From Holosporales bacterium (GTDB lineage: Bacteria > Pseudomonadota > Alphaproteobacteria > RUG11792), in the NCBI GenBank assembly GCA_031263345.1, contig JAISFY010000080.1, positions 1 to 5,201 of the forward strand: a stretch of 5,201 bases of DNA, in the 5' to 3' direction. The notes under the pieces are model-generated. The model did no database searches and was not told where the DNA came from. It was given only the letters and a program-made list of their open reading frames with translations. The position numbers and the translations under genes were made by a program. Shown here piece after piece: positions 1 to 4,938 of the stretch; positions within the stretch are counted from its first letter, which is position 1; each line of letters opens with the position of its first letter.

Positions 1-231
1 GACGCAACGTCTATGTACCTCAGGTTATTTAGCTTTATATTGATACACCAGCCGCCGCCCCTACGCATGTTAGATGAAGTACATAAAAACGTCCGCATCA
101 TTGATATAACTGCCCGATATATAAGGGGGCATTACAATAGATCGGTAACGAAGTATCGACAGATGGCGGATGAGGTTAAAAAAGTACTAGACCTATATGA
201 CATGTCCCCTCGATCGGACCAGGCTCAGTGA
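1..231 (+). CDS. Hypothetical protein, C-terminal part (upstream copy of a tandem pair), cut by the left edge
   Basis: The frame is open from base 1 and ends at TGA 229-231, so the visible part is 76 codons and the true start lies outside the window. I do not recognise the protein. From the Met at 13 it has a hydrophobic stretch (YLRLFSFILI), a proline cluster (HQPPPLRML), then a charged and probably helical tail ending in PRSDQAQ. It is nearly identical to the last 75 codons of the next gene. Seen from that copy, the part missing here should be roughly 55-60 residues, if the two genes are alike throughout. The hydrophobic stretch is too short and too close to prolines to call a membrane segment with confidence. 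The ATG at 13 is probably internal, because the frame continues upstream without a stop. Whether it is a working gene or a decaying member of a repeat family cannot be decided here. Confidence 0.5.
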   Translation, partial: DATSMYLRLFSFILIHQPPPLRMLDEVHKNVRIIDITARYIRGHYNRSVTKYRQMADEVKKVLDLYDMSPRSDQAQ

Positions 232-236
232 AGGGA
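231..236 (+). promoter_or_regulatory. Ribosome binding site that decides a TTG start
   Basis: AAGGGA overlaps the last base of the upstream stop codon and lies 9 bases before TTG 246, an ideal distance. It lies within the duplicated sequence, so the same site recurs at 641-646 before the six-codon stub that begins at 656. Confidence 0.4.
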
Positions 237-245
237 TTTTGATAT

Positions 246-641
246 TTGATAAAAATGCGGCACCATGTGTGGATGAGCTTATGTGATTGGGGAATTATGC
301 ACCCAAAAGCCAGTATGCACCCAGAAACCAGATTTAATAGTGACTTTCTTCTTAACGCAATTTTGAAAGGCACCGTGTCCACGGCAAATATCCCTGAGGA
401 AGTAAATAGCAGGGACGCAACGTCTATGTACCTCAGGTTATTTAGCTTTATATTGATACACCAGCCGCCGCCCCTACGCATGTTAGATGAAGTACATAAA
501 AACGTCCGCATCATTGATATAAGTGCCCGATATATAAGGAGGCATTACGATAAATCGGTAACGAAGTATCGACCGATGGTGGATGAGGTTAAAAAAGTAC
601 TAGACCTATATATGTCCCCTCGATCGGACCAGGCTCAGTGA
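246..641 (+). CDS. Hypothetical protein of 131 residues (second copy of the tandem pair)
   Basis: This complete frame runs from TTG 246 to TGA 639-641. I chose TTG 246 because AAGGGA (231-236) sits 9 bases before it. ATG 255 is the alternative, but its spacing of 18 is too long for that site. Residues 1-56 are visible only in this copy and include a small repeat (MHPKAS, then MHPETR). Residues 57-131 match the upstream gene, with the hydrophobic YLRLFSFILI, the HQPPPLRML proline cluster and a lysine-rich tail. There is no signal peptide, catalytic motif or family signature I know. The gap to the upstream stop is 14 bases, so the two copies could be translated together. Intact length, a suitably placed ribosome site and an in-frame codon indel between copies favour real coding. 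The lack of any recognisable family and the overlapping antisense frame argue for caution. Confidence 0.5.
   Translation: MIKMRHHVWMSLCDWGIMHPKASMHPETRFNSDFLLNAILKGTVSTANIPEEVNSRDATSMYLRLFSFILIHQPPPLRMLDEVHKNVRIIDISARYIRRHYDKSVTKYRPMVDEVKKVLDLYMSPRSDQAQ
297..332 (+). repeat. 18-bp minisatellite-like direct repeat inside the hypothetical gene
   Basis: Bases 297-314 and 315-332 are adjacent 18-mers, both starting ATGCACCCA and matching at 15 of 18 positions. They encode MHPKAS and MHPETR, so the repeat keeps the reading frame. Each unit begins with an ATG in the frame of the 246-641 gene. Confidence 0.75.
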
Positions 642-669
642 AGGGATTTTGATATTTGATAAAAATGCG
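414..669 (+). repeat. Tandem repeat, copy 2 (413-bp period)
   Basis: This copy begins at GACGCAACG (414), the point corresponding to base 1 of the window, and stays alignable up to ATGCG (665-669). After that the sequence becomes unrelated to what follows copy 1 (CACCATGTG at 261). The repeated block therefore covers the 3' half of a gene, its stop, and the ribosome site and start codon of the next gene. That is what unequal crossing-over in a tandem gene array would leave. Confidence 0.95.
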
Positions 670-682
670 ATACTGAGTCTGT

Positions 683-740
683 CAGTGAATGATCTGTCTA
701 ATCGTACTTTTAAGTAAATTCGATTGACAGATCCTCACTG
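683..740 (+). other. Long imperfect hairpin upstream of rpmB
   Basis: The left arm has CAGTGA (683-688), GATCTGTC (691-698), AATCG (700-704) and TACT (705-708). The right arm has AGTA (713-716), CGATT (721-725), GACAGATC (726-733) and TCACTG (735-740). The segments pair in register, interrupted by the bulges AT 689-690, T699, AATT 717-720 and C734, giving 23 base pairs around a 4-base tip. No T-run follows directly, so it is not a simple terminator. It could be a leader structure, an operator region (a TTGACA box lies in the right arm), or a small palindromic element. Confidence 0.7.
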
Positions 741-753
741 TAGATGTTACAGT
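724..753 (+). promoter_or_regulatory. Candidate sigma-70 promoter for rpmB-secB
   Basis: TTGACA (724-729) is a perfect -35 box. TACAGT (748-753) is a 4-of-6 -10 box after an 18-base spacer. Transcription would start near 760, about 50 bases before rpmB. The -35 lies in the right arm of the 683-740 hairpin, so the perfect box could partly be a product of that dyad. Confidence 0.4.
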
Positions 754-782
754 CACCATCAGTGGGGTGATGCGTTTTTTTT
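754..782 (+). terminator. Weak terminator or attenuator-like hairpin with T-run before rpmB
   Basis: Two alternative five-pair stems end just before eight T (775-782). They are CATCA (757-761) with TGATG (768-772), or TCACC (753-757) with GGTGA (766-770). Two bases, CG, separate the first stem from the T-run. The stems are short, so termination would be partial at best. It could end transcripts arriving from the repeat region or attenuate rpmB. Confidence 0.3.
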
Positions 783-812
783 AGACTTCTTTTCTTTTTT
801 TTACGGTGACAA

Positions 813-1109
813 ATGTCCAGAAGCTGCGAGTTAACCGGAAAGTCGGTTTTATACGGGAACAATGTAAGTCATGCCAATAACAAAACGTCCCGTAGATTCC
901 TTCCAAACCTTCAGAGCGCTTCATTTTTAAGTGATTCTTTAGGGCGTTCCATTAGGTTTAGAGTAAGCGCGAGTGCTATCAGAAGTATCGAAATTAAGGG
1001 CGGTTTGGACAGATACCTGCTTGATACATGTGACAAGCATTTGAGTAAGCGCGCATTATCGGTCAAAAAGGTGTTACTGGGAAGAAACGCAAAAACTGGG
1101 GAGGGATGA
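813..1109 (+). CDS. rpmB: 50S ribosomal protein L28
   Basis: L28 is a small basic protein of the large ribosomal subunit. At 98 residues it has the usual alphaproteobacterial length. Conserved segments are CELTGK (5-10), the GNNVSHANNKT loop (15-25), RRFLPNLQ (27-34), IRFRVSASAIRSIE (47-60), GGLDRYLL (63-70) and the LSKRALSVKK tail (77-86). The protein is strongly basic throughout, as expected for an rRNA binder. The ATG at 813 gives the canonical MSRxCELTGK opening. GGTGA (805-809) before it is a poor and rather close ribosome site. The gene lies behind a structured leader and a T-rich stretch (775-802). secB starts 4 bases after its stop, so both are probably on one message. The more common partner in other bacteria is rpmG (L33), which does not follow here. 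Confidence 0.95.
   Translation: MSRSCELTGKSVLYGNNVSHANNKTSRRFLPNLQSASFLSDSLGRSIRFRVSASAIRSIEIKGGLDRYLLDTCDKHLSKRALSVKKVLLGRNAKTGEG
1100..1105 (+). promoter_or_regulatory. Ribosome binding site of secB inside the end of rpmB
   Basis: GGAGGG lies within the last codons of rpmB, 8 bases before GTG 1114. It is one of the two strongest Shine-Dalgarno sequences in the window. It supports the non-ATG start of secB and suggests that secB is translated from the rpmB message. Confidence 0.65.
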
Positions 1110-1113
1110 TTTA

Positions 1114-1602
1114 GTGGCGGAGACAGACAATAACAACAAGCTTAATAGTAATCGGTTGCAGTATCCATATTACATTCAGGATCAGTATATAAAAGATCTG
1201 ACTTTTGAGAATCCGAATTTTTTGATGAAATATTCGAAGACTCCTAAAGAGCCTGAGATTGCAGTTAATGTTGAGTCGACCGTTGGAAGACTCGGAGAGG
1301 GAAACTATGAAGTGGTCCTAAAGGTATCGGTTAGTGCCAGATCTGGTGAGGAAACCTTGTTCGTTATAGAGTTGCTGTATGCCGCTTTAGTCGCGGTCGG
1401 TAAGGACGTAAGCCAGGAAGTCCTCGAGCCGGTATTGATGGTTCATTGCCCGTTCCTGATGTTTCCGTTCGTTCGAGAGATAGTGGCTCGGCTAACGCAG
1501 TCTGGCGGGTATCCACCACTCATGTTGGAGCCTATCGATTTTGCTTCCATTTATATGGAAAAACAGAAATCGAAGTCAGAATCTCCCCAGATGAATGGGT
1601 AA
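1114..1602 (+). CDS. secB: Protein-export chaperone SecB
   Basis: SecB is a cytoplasmic tetrameric chaperone that keeps preproteins unfolded and hands them to SecA at the SecYEG translocon. The 162 residues fit the family (about 150-170). The start is GTG, well served by the GGAGGG site. Family hallmarks are QYIKDLTFENPN (24-35), the core strands around EVVLKVSVSA (66-75) and FVIELLYAALVAV (83-95), HCPFLMFPFVREI (111-123), and GGYPPLMLEPIDFASIY (131-147) near the end. The tail (148-162) is short, charged and probably flexible. The N-terminal 20 residues are polar and variable, as is normal in alphaproteobacteria. No key segment is missing. Its place 4 bases behind rpmB suggests co-expression with ribosome production. 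In a reduced intracellular genome its retention implies a substantial load of exported envelope proteins. Confidence 0.96.
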   Translation: MAETDNNNKLNSNRLQYPYYIQDQYIKDLTFENPNFLMKYSKTPKEPEIAVNVESTVGRLGEGNYEVVLKVSVSARSGEETLFVIELLYAALVAVGKDVSQEVLEPVLMVHCPFLMFPFVREIVARLTQSGGYPPLMLEPIDFASIYMEKQKSKSESPQMNG

Positions 1603-1639
1603 TTTGTTGCAAGTAAGCAACGTGATATTTCATGCATTG

Positions 1640-1660
1640 ATCCTGGCGGATGTTTTTTTT
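1640..1660 (+). terminator. Possible weak terminator after secB
   Basis: ATCC (1640-1643) pairs with GGAT (1648-1651) around TGGC, and eight T follow at 1653-1660. A four-pair stem is marginal, but the T-run is clear and the position, 38 bases after the secB stop, is right. A separate stem, GTTGC/GCAAC (1606-1610 with 1617-1621), lies closer to the stop but has no T-run. Confidence 0.3.
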
Positions 1661-1724
1661 CTGAATCTCCTTTTAGGTATAGTATAGACTTTAATATGTT
1701 ATCGTGAATTAAAGATGATGTATT

Positions 1725-1943
1725 ATGCCTAAAGAGGATTTAGTTGAGTTTAATGGAGCAGTAACGGAGGTGTTACCCAATGCTATGTTTCGCGTTGAGC
1801 TAGAAAGTGGTCATAAAATACTTGCCCATACATCCGGTCGGATGAGAAAGAACAGAATAAGAATTTTGGCTGGGGATAAGGTCACGATAGAGATGACTCC
1901 ATATGACTTGACTAGAGGACGAATCGTCTTTAGAGAAAAATGA
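1725..1943 (+). CDS. infA: Translation initiation factor IF-1
   Basis: IF-1 is a single OB-fold protein that binds the ribosomal A site on the 30S subunit and helps IF-2 and IF-3 select the initiator tRNA. The 72 residues match the normal length exactly. Diagnostic segments are the opening MPKEDLVEFNGAVTEVLPNA, MFRVELESGHKILAHTSGRM (21-40), RKNRIRI (41-47), and GDKVTIEMTPYDLTRGRIVF (50-69). The HTSGRMRK version of the usual HISGKMRK is typical of alphaproteobacteria. ATG 1725 is the natural start, with an in-frame stop at 1716-1718 just before it. The ribosome site is weak (only AAAGATGATG upstream). A promoter could lie at TATAGT (1678-1683), but no good -35 box precedes it. The gene appears to be a single transcription unit between secB and the helicase gene. 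Confidence 0.97.
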   Translation: MPKEDLVEFNGAVTEVLPNAMFRVELESGHKILAHTSGRMRKNRIRILAGDKVTIEMTPYDLTRGRIVFREK

Positions 1944-1982
1944 TAATGTGGTCATTCCCTGGGTTTTTAGTTAATCACATTA
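1944..1982 (+). other. Inverted repeat immediately after infA
   Basis: TAATGTG (1944-1950) matches CACATTA (1976-1982), extended inward by a G-T and a T-A pair to nine pairs around a 21-base loop. It starts at the base after the infA stop, but no T-run follows, so a terminator role is doubtful. Confidence 0.3.
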
Positions 1983-2031
1983 ACGGGCAATGAACCTGCT
2001 CGATCACGACCTTTATATCGTTTCTATTGCA

Positions 2032-2045
2032 CATTGGAGCCAATG
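2032..2045 (+). promoter_or_regulatory. Perfect 14-base dyad upstream of the helicase gene
   Basis: CATTGG-AG-CCAATG is a six-pair dyad with a 2-base centre, ending 29 bases before the helicase start. The centre is too small for a good RNA loop unless the inner pairs open. A DNA-binding operator is possible, but nothing identifies a regulator. Confidence 0.25.
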
Positions 2046-2074
2046 GAATGGTCTGCTCATAAAAAGTAGTAACG

Positions 2075-3982
2075 ATGGCGTTCGATATATCATCTCTGAA
2101 TGATGAACAGAAAGCGGCCGTGCAGGCAACTGACGGGGCCGTTCTGGTTATAGCCGGGGCTGGAACTGGGAAAACGAAAGTTTTAACTACGAGGATTGCC
2201 TATATAGTTTCTTCTGGACTCTGTTCACTTGATGAGATTCTGTCTGTAACTTTCACGAATAAGGCGGCAAGGGAAATGTTGGATAGAGCAATCATTTTGC
2301 TGAGCGAAGCTGGACTTCACCATGGAATACATCGACCTTGGATCGGAACATTTCATGCCTTGGCTCTCCGGATAATAAGGCCCCTACACGAAAAATTTCA
2401 TAGATCGGCAGGTTTTTCGATAATCGATGCTAATGATCAACTAACGATTGTTAAAAAAATTATACATGATCTCGGTAGTGATGATAAAAAATATCCTGCA
2501 AAATCGATGGTGTTTTACATTAATCGGTGGAAAGATCAGTACCAAACGGCTGGATCCGCGAAAGAAAACTCGCAAAGATTTTCTAACGAAGAAATGGCAA
2601 GTAAAATATATGCTCATTACCAGGATACTTTACATTCGCTAGATGCAATCGATTTCGGAGATATTTTAATGTATTGTTTAGATATTTTCAAGTATAATGA
2701 CGATATTTTAAAAGAATATCAGAGTAAATTCAAGTATATTATGATTGATGAGTACCAAGATACTAATCTAGTACAGTATCTTTGGATTAAAATGCTTTCT
2801 CAGAAGCATGGTAACATTTGTTGTGTTGGAGATGACGATCAGGCGATTTACAGTTGGCGTGGAGCCGATGTAGGAAACATTCTGAGATTCGAAAGTAGTT
2901 TCAAAGGGGCGAAAGTTATTCGTTTAGGAAAAAATTATAGATCAACTGGGAATATTTTAAAAACGGCAAGTACATTAATATCCAACAATTCAATGAGAAT
3001 GAAAAAGAGTTTTTGGACTGACGAAGAATCTGGACTTCCAGTCATTATCAAAATGCTTCGTAACTCTGTAGAAGAAGCACAATTTGTGGCTTCTCTAATT
3101 GCAAATAAGCACAAAAACGGGACAGCTCTAAGTGAAATGGCGATTCTGGTAAGAGCTACGTTTCAAACGAGAGCGTTCGAAGAAAGACTATTATCGATGG
3201 GAATACCATATACCGTCATCGGTGGAATTAGATTCTATGAACGTAAGGAAGTCAAGGATGCGATCGCATATTTAAGATTAACAGTAAATCCGAATGACGG
3301 AATTGCATTCGAAAGAATCGTCAATCTCCCAAGGAGGGGTATTGGAGCAACCACGATGGCTAAATTTTATGAGATAGCTCGAGAACAAAACATATCAATT
3401 CCTCAAGCCGCACGGCAAGTTTCTAGCAAGCTTGATGATTTTTTCAGGCTACTAGATGAGTGGCGTGAGATGTTGGATTGTTCGAAAAGTGTAAAAGATA
3501 TTATGGAGCATATTCTGGATAAATCTGGATATATTGTAATGCTTAAAGAATCTACAAACCTAGAAGATAAAACTCGTCTCGAAACTCTCGATGAACTACT
3601 AAGTTCTCTGCATGACTTCTCGAGCCCCTCTGAATTCTTGGATTACGTCGGTTTAGTACTGGACAACACGACTGCCACAATTCAAGATCGCGTAATTATC
3701 AGCACGATTCACGCGGCAAAGGGACTCGAGTACAGGACCGTTTTTATTCCAGGCTTCGAGGAAAATATCATCCCGAATCAGAGGTCAGTCATGGAAAAGG
3801 GAGAGCTTGGTGTAGAGGAAGAGAGACGCCTCTGTTATGTTGCTATTACGAGAGCGCGAAAAGAAACGTACATAACACTGTGTAATACTAGGAATACGTA
3901 CGGACCGGGCGGAGGCTGGAATTATGTAAAGCCGTCCAGATTCTTACAAAACATGCCGAAAGGGAACGTGAAGATCTTATAA
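2075..3982 (+). CDS. uvrD: UvrD/PcrA-type superfamily 1A DNA helicase
   Basis: This is an ATP-driven 3'-5' helicase of the UvrD/Rep/PcrA family, which removes cut strands in nucleotide-excision and mismatch repair and clears proteins from DNA. All SF1 motifs are visible: Q motif LNDEQKAAV (8-16), Walker A GAGTGKT (28-34), Ia VTFTNKAAREM (58-68), Ib GTFHALALRI (91-100), II IDEYQDTN (224-231), III VGDDDQAIYSWRGAD (251-265), IV LGKNYRST (284-291), V STIHAAKGLEYRTVF (543-557) and VI ERRLCYVAITRARK (583-596). ATG 2075 is the only start after the in-frame TAA at 2060-2062; no strong ribosome site precedes it. At 635 residues it is 80-90 shorter than E. coli UvrD or Bacillus PcrA. The protein ends about 39 residues after motif VI, so the C-terminal tail with its Tudor-like RNA-polymerase-binding domain is missing. 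The helicase core is complete and it should be active. Rep or PcrA as a name cannot be excluded. Confidence 0.93.
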   Translation: MAFDISSLNDEQKAAVQATDGAVLVIAGAGTGKTKVLTTRIAYIVSSGLCSLDEILSVTFTNKAAREMLDRAIILLSEAGLHHGIHRPWIGTFHALALRIIRPLHEKFHRSAGFSIIDANDQLTIVKKIIHDLGSDDKKYPAKSMVFYINRWKDQYQTAGSAKENSQRFSNEEMASKIYAHYQDTLHSLDAIDFGDILMYCLDIFKYNDDILKEYQSKFKYIMIDEYQDTNLVQYLWIKMLSQKHGNICCVGDDDQAIYSWRGADVGNILRFESSFKGAKVIRLGKNYRSTGNILKTASTLISNNSMRMKKSFWTDEESGLPVIIKMLRNSVEEAQFVASLIANKHKNGTALSEMAILVRATFQTRAFEERLLSMGIPYTVIGGIRFYERKEVKDAIAYLRLTVNPNDGIAFERIVNLPRRGIGATTMAKFYEIAREQNISIPQAARQVSSKLDDFFRLLDEWREMLDCSKSVKDIMEHILDKSGYIVMLKESTNLEDKTRLETLDELLSSLHDFSSPSEFLDYVGLVLDNTTATIQDRVIISTIHAAKGLEYRTVFIPGFEENIIPNQRSVMEKGELGVEEERRLCYVAITRARKETYITLCNTRNTYGPGGGWNYVKPSRFLQNMPKGNVKIL

Positions 3983-3985
3983 AAA

Positions 3986-4041
3986 AAGGAGATGAAAATT
4001 ATTTGTTGTTCTTGATCGTTGAATTCGATAAGAATATCTGA
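3986..4041 (+). other. Strong Shine-Dalgarno-like site with only tiny reading frames behind it
   Basis: AAGGAG (3986-3991) lies 3 bases after the helicase stop and is one of the two best ribosome-binding matches in the window. The only frames it could serve are TTG 4003 to TGA 4041 (12 residues, MLFLIVEFDKNI) at a spacing of 11, and ATG 3992 (7 residues), which is too close. It may be a leader peptide for lgt or the remnant of a lost downstream gene, or simply chance in an A-rich stretch. Confidence 0.25.
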
Positions 4042-4063
4042 GACAATAGCCGGATTTTATGAG

Positions 4064-4092
4064 CTCTTAACGATTTACCGTTCATCGTTGAG
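4064..4092 (+). other. Hairpin in the lgt leader
   Basis: CTC-TT-AACGAT (4064-4074) pairs with ATCGTT-GAG (4084-4092). That gives nine pairs with a 2-base bulge and a 9-base loop, ending 18 bases before lgt. The right arm's ATCGTTGA also occurs at 4015-4022, so AACGAT has two possible partners. No T-run follows, so it is a leader element rather than a terminator if it is anything. Confidence 0.35.
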
Positions 4093-4110
4093 GTCTAGAT
4101 TTAATATACC

Positions 4111-4923
4111 ATGATCATTTGGAACATATCCCCTATCGCTTTCTCCATCCTTGGTATTCAGATTTACTGGTACGGCATCATATACGCGATTTCCCTGTTG
4201 TCATCGTGGTCCGTAGCAACTTGGGTTCTGCGGAAGGTGAGGAATATCTCGTTAGTATCGGTACCGTCTGTTGAAGTGTTCGATAAATTTATGTTTTTTT
4301 CGATAATCTGGATGCTCGTCGGTGCCAGATTGGGACATATTCTGTTCTTTGATCTCGAGTACTACCTACAAAATCCTCTAGAAGTTGTGATGCTACGCAA
4401 TGGAGGATTAGCCTTTCATGGGTCGATCCTAACCTTGGCCTGTTATACCTATTCCTTTTGCCGTAAACACAACCTCGCATGGAGGGCCTTATTGGATATT
4501 CTATGCCTTGCTGGCTCCTTAGGTTTAGGAATAGGGCGCATAGCCAATTTTATTAATCAAGAGCTTTACGGGAAGATTTGTACATCAGATTTTGCGGTTA
4601 TTTTTAGTTTGGTTGACCATATGCCGCGATACCCAATCCAGCTCTTCGAATCATTTTTCGAGGGTTTTTTAAACTTCTGGGTATTGCTATTAATTTTTAA
4701 ATTAAAAGGGGGGAGGATAATCGGATATGGGGTTTTAACATCAATATTCTGTATAATTTATTCGTCTGCCAGGTTCATTACAGAATTCTACAAGGAAGTG
4801 GCTACCGAACAATACTTCGGGTGGTTATCGCTGACTGTCGGACAAACTTTATCGATTGCTCTGTTTCTCTTCGGAATCTTTGTGATAAACTACCGGAAGT
4901 CAAGAGATGAAAGTTGCAGCTAA
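4111..4923 (+). CDS. lgt: Phosphatidylglycerol--prolipoprotein diacylglyceryl transferase
   Basis: Lgt is an inner-membrane enzyme that moves the diacylglyceryl group from phosphatidylglycerol to the lipobox cysteine of prolipoproteins. This is the first step of lipoprotein maturation, before LspA. The 270 residues are slightly shorter than E. coli Lgt (291). Several hydrophobic segments are visible, at roughly 11-33, 57-80, 98-116, 124-142, 184-197, 205-219 and 241-260. Family motifs are IQIYWYGIIYAI (16-27), GARLGHILFF (71-80), GGLAFHG (98-104) with His103, the signature GRIANFINQELYG (142-154) with Arg143, Asn146 and Gly154, YPIQLFE (174-180) and RFITEFYK (221-228). These match the essential E. 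coli residues, some even at the same number. ATG 4111 is forced by the in-frame TAA at 4102-4104. It has no good ribosome site (GAGGT ends 16 bases before). serS follows 15 bases after the stop. Confidence 0.96.
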   Translation: MIIWNISPIAFSILGIQIYWYGIIYAISLLSSWSVATWVLRKVRNISLVSVPSVEVFDKFMFFSIIWMLVGARLGHILFFDLEYYLQNPLEVVMLRNGGLAFHGSILTLACYTYSFCRKHNLAWRALLDILCLAGSLGLGIGRIANFINQELYGKICTSDFAVIFSLVDHMPRYPIQLFESFFEGFLNFWVLLLIFKLKGGRIIGYGVLTSIFCIIYSSARFITEFYKEVATEQYFGWLSLTVGQTLSIALFLFGIFVINYRKSRDESCS

Positions 4924-4938
4924 AGAACGTACGAACTG

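Larger units (their letters stand above)
1..259 (+). repeat. Tandem repeat, copy 1 (413-bp period)
   Basis: Bases 1-259 align with 414-669 at a constant offset of 413, falling to 410 after a 3-base deletion in copy 2. Substitutions are c110/g523, g127/a540, a136/g549, g140/a553, a161/c574 and c167/t580. The GAC codon at 199-201 has no counterpart. Bases 1-109 and everything after the indel, including 28 non-coding bases after the stop, are identical. Copy 1 probably continues to the left of the window. Confidence 0.95.

Noticed and set aside
176..514. 112-codon minus-strand frame across the repeat region
   Set aside because: It overlaps the plus-strand frame, has no recognisable domain or ribosome site, and spans the repeat junction. 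The ribosome site and coding pattern fit the plus strand better. The unknown nature of the plus-strand protein means this is not fully excluded.
1..669. CRISPR array or insertion sequence as the cause of the repeats
   Set aside because: The repeats are about 259 bp with one 154-bp spacer, far too long for CRISPR. There is no transposase and there are no terminal inverted repeats.
1606..1621. GTTGC/GCAAC stem after secB as a terminator
   Set aside because: Only five pairs and no T-run; GATATTT follows. The 1640-1660 site is the better candidate, and it too is weak.
1944..2074. Possible tRNA or small RNA gene in the infA-uvrD spacer
   Set aside because: I found no cloverleaf arms, T-loop sequence or CCA end; only two short dyads are present.
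2448..2642. 64-codon plus-strand frame inside the helicase gene
   Set aside because: It lies wholly inside uvrD in another frame, is lysine-rich from A-rich codons, and has no motif.
4102..4107. TAATAT as a -10 box for lgt
   Set aside because: It lies so close to the start codon that transcription would begin inside the gene, and no suitable -35 box precedes it.
4289..4480. Minus-strand 63-codon frame inside lgt
   Set aside because: Antisense to well-conserved lgt motifs, with no recognisable protein.
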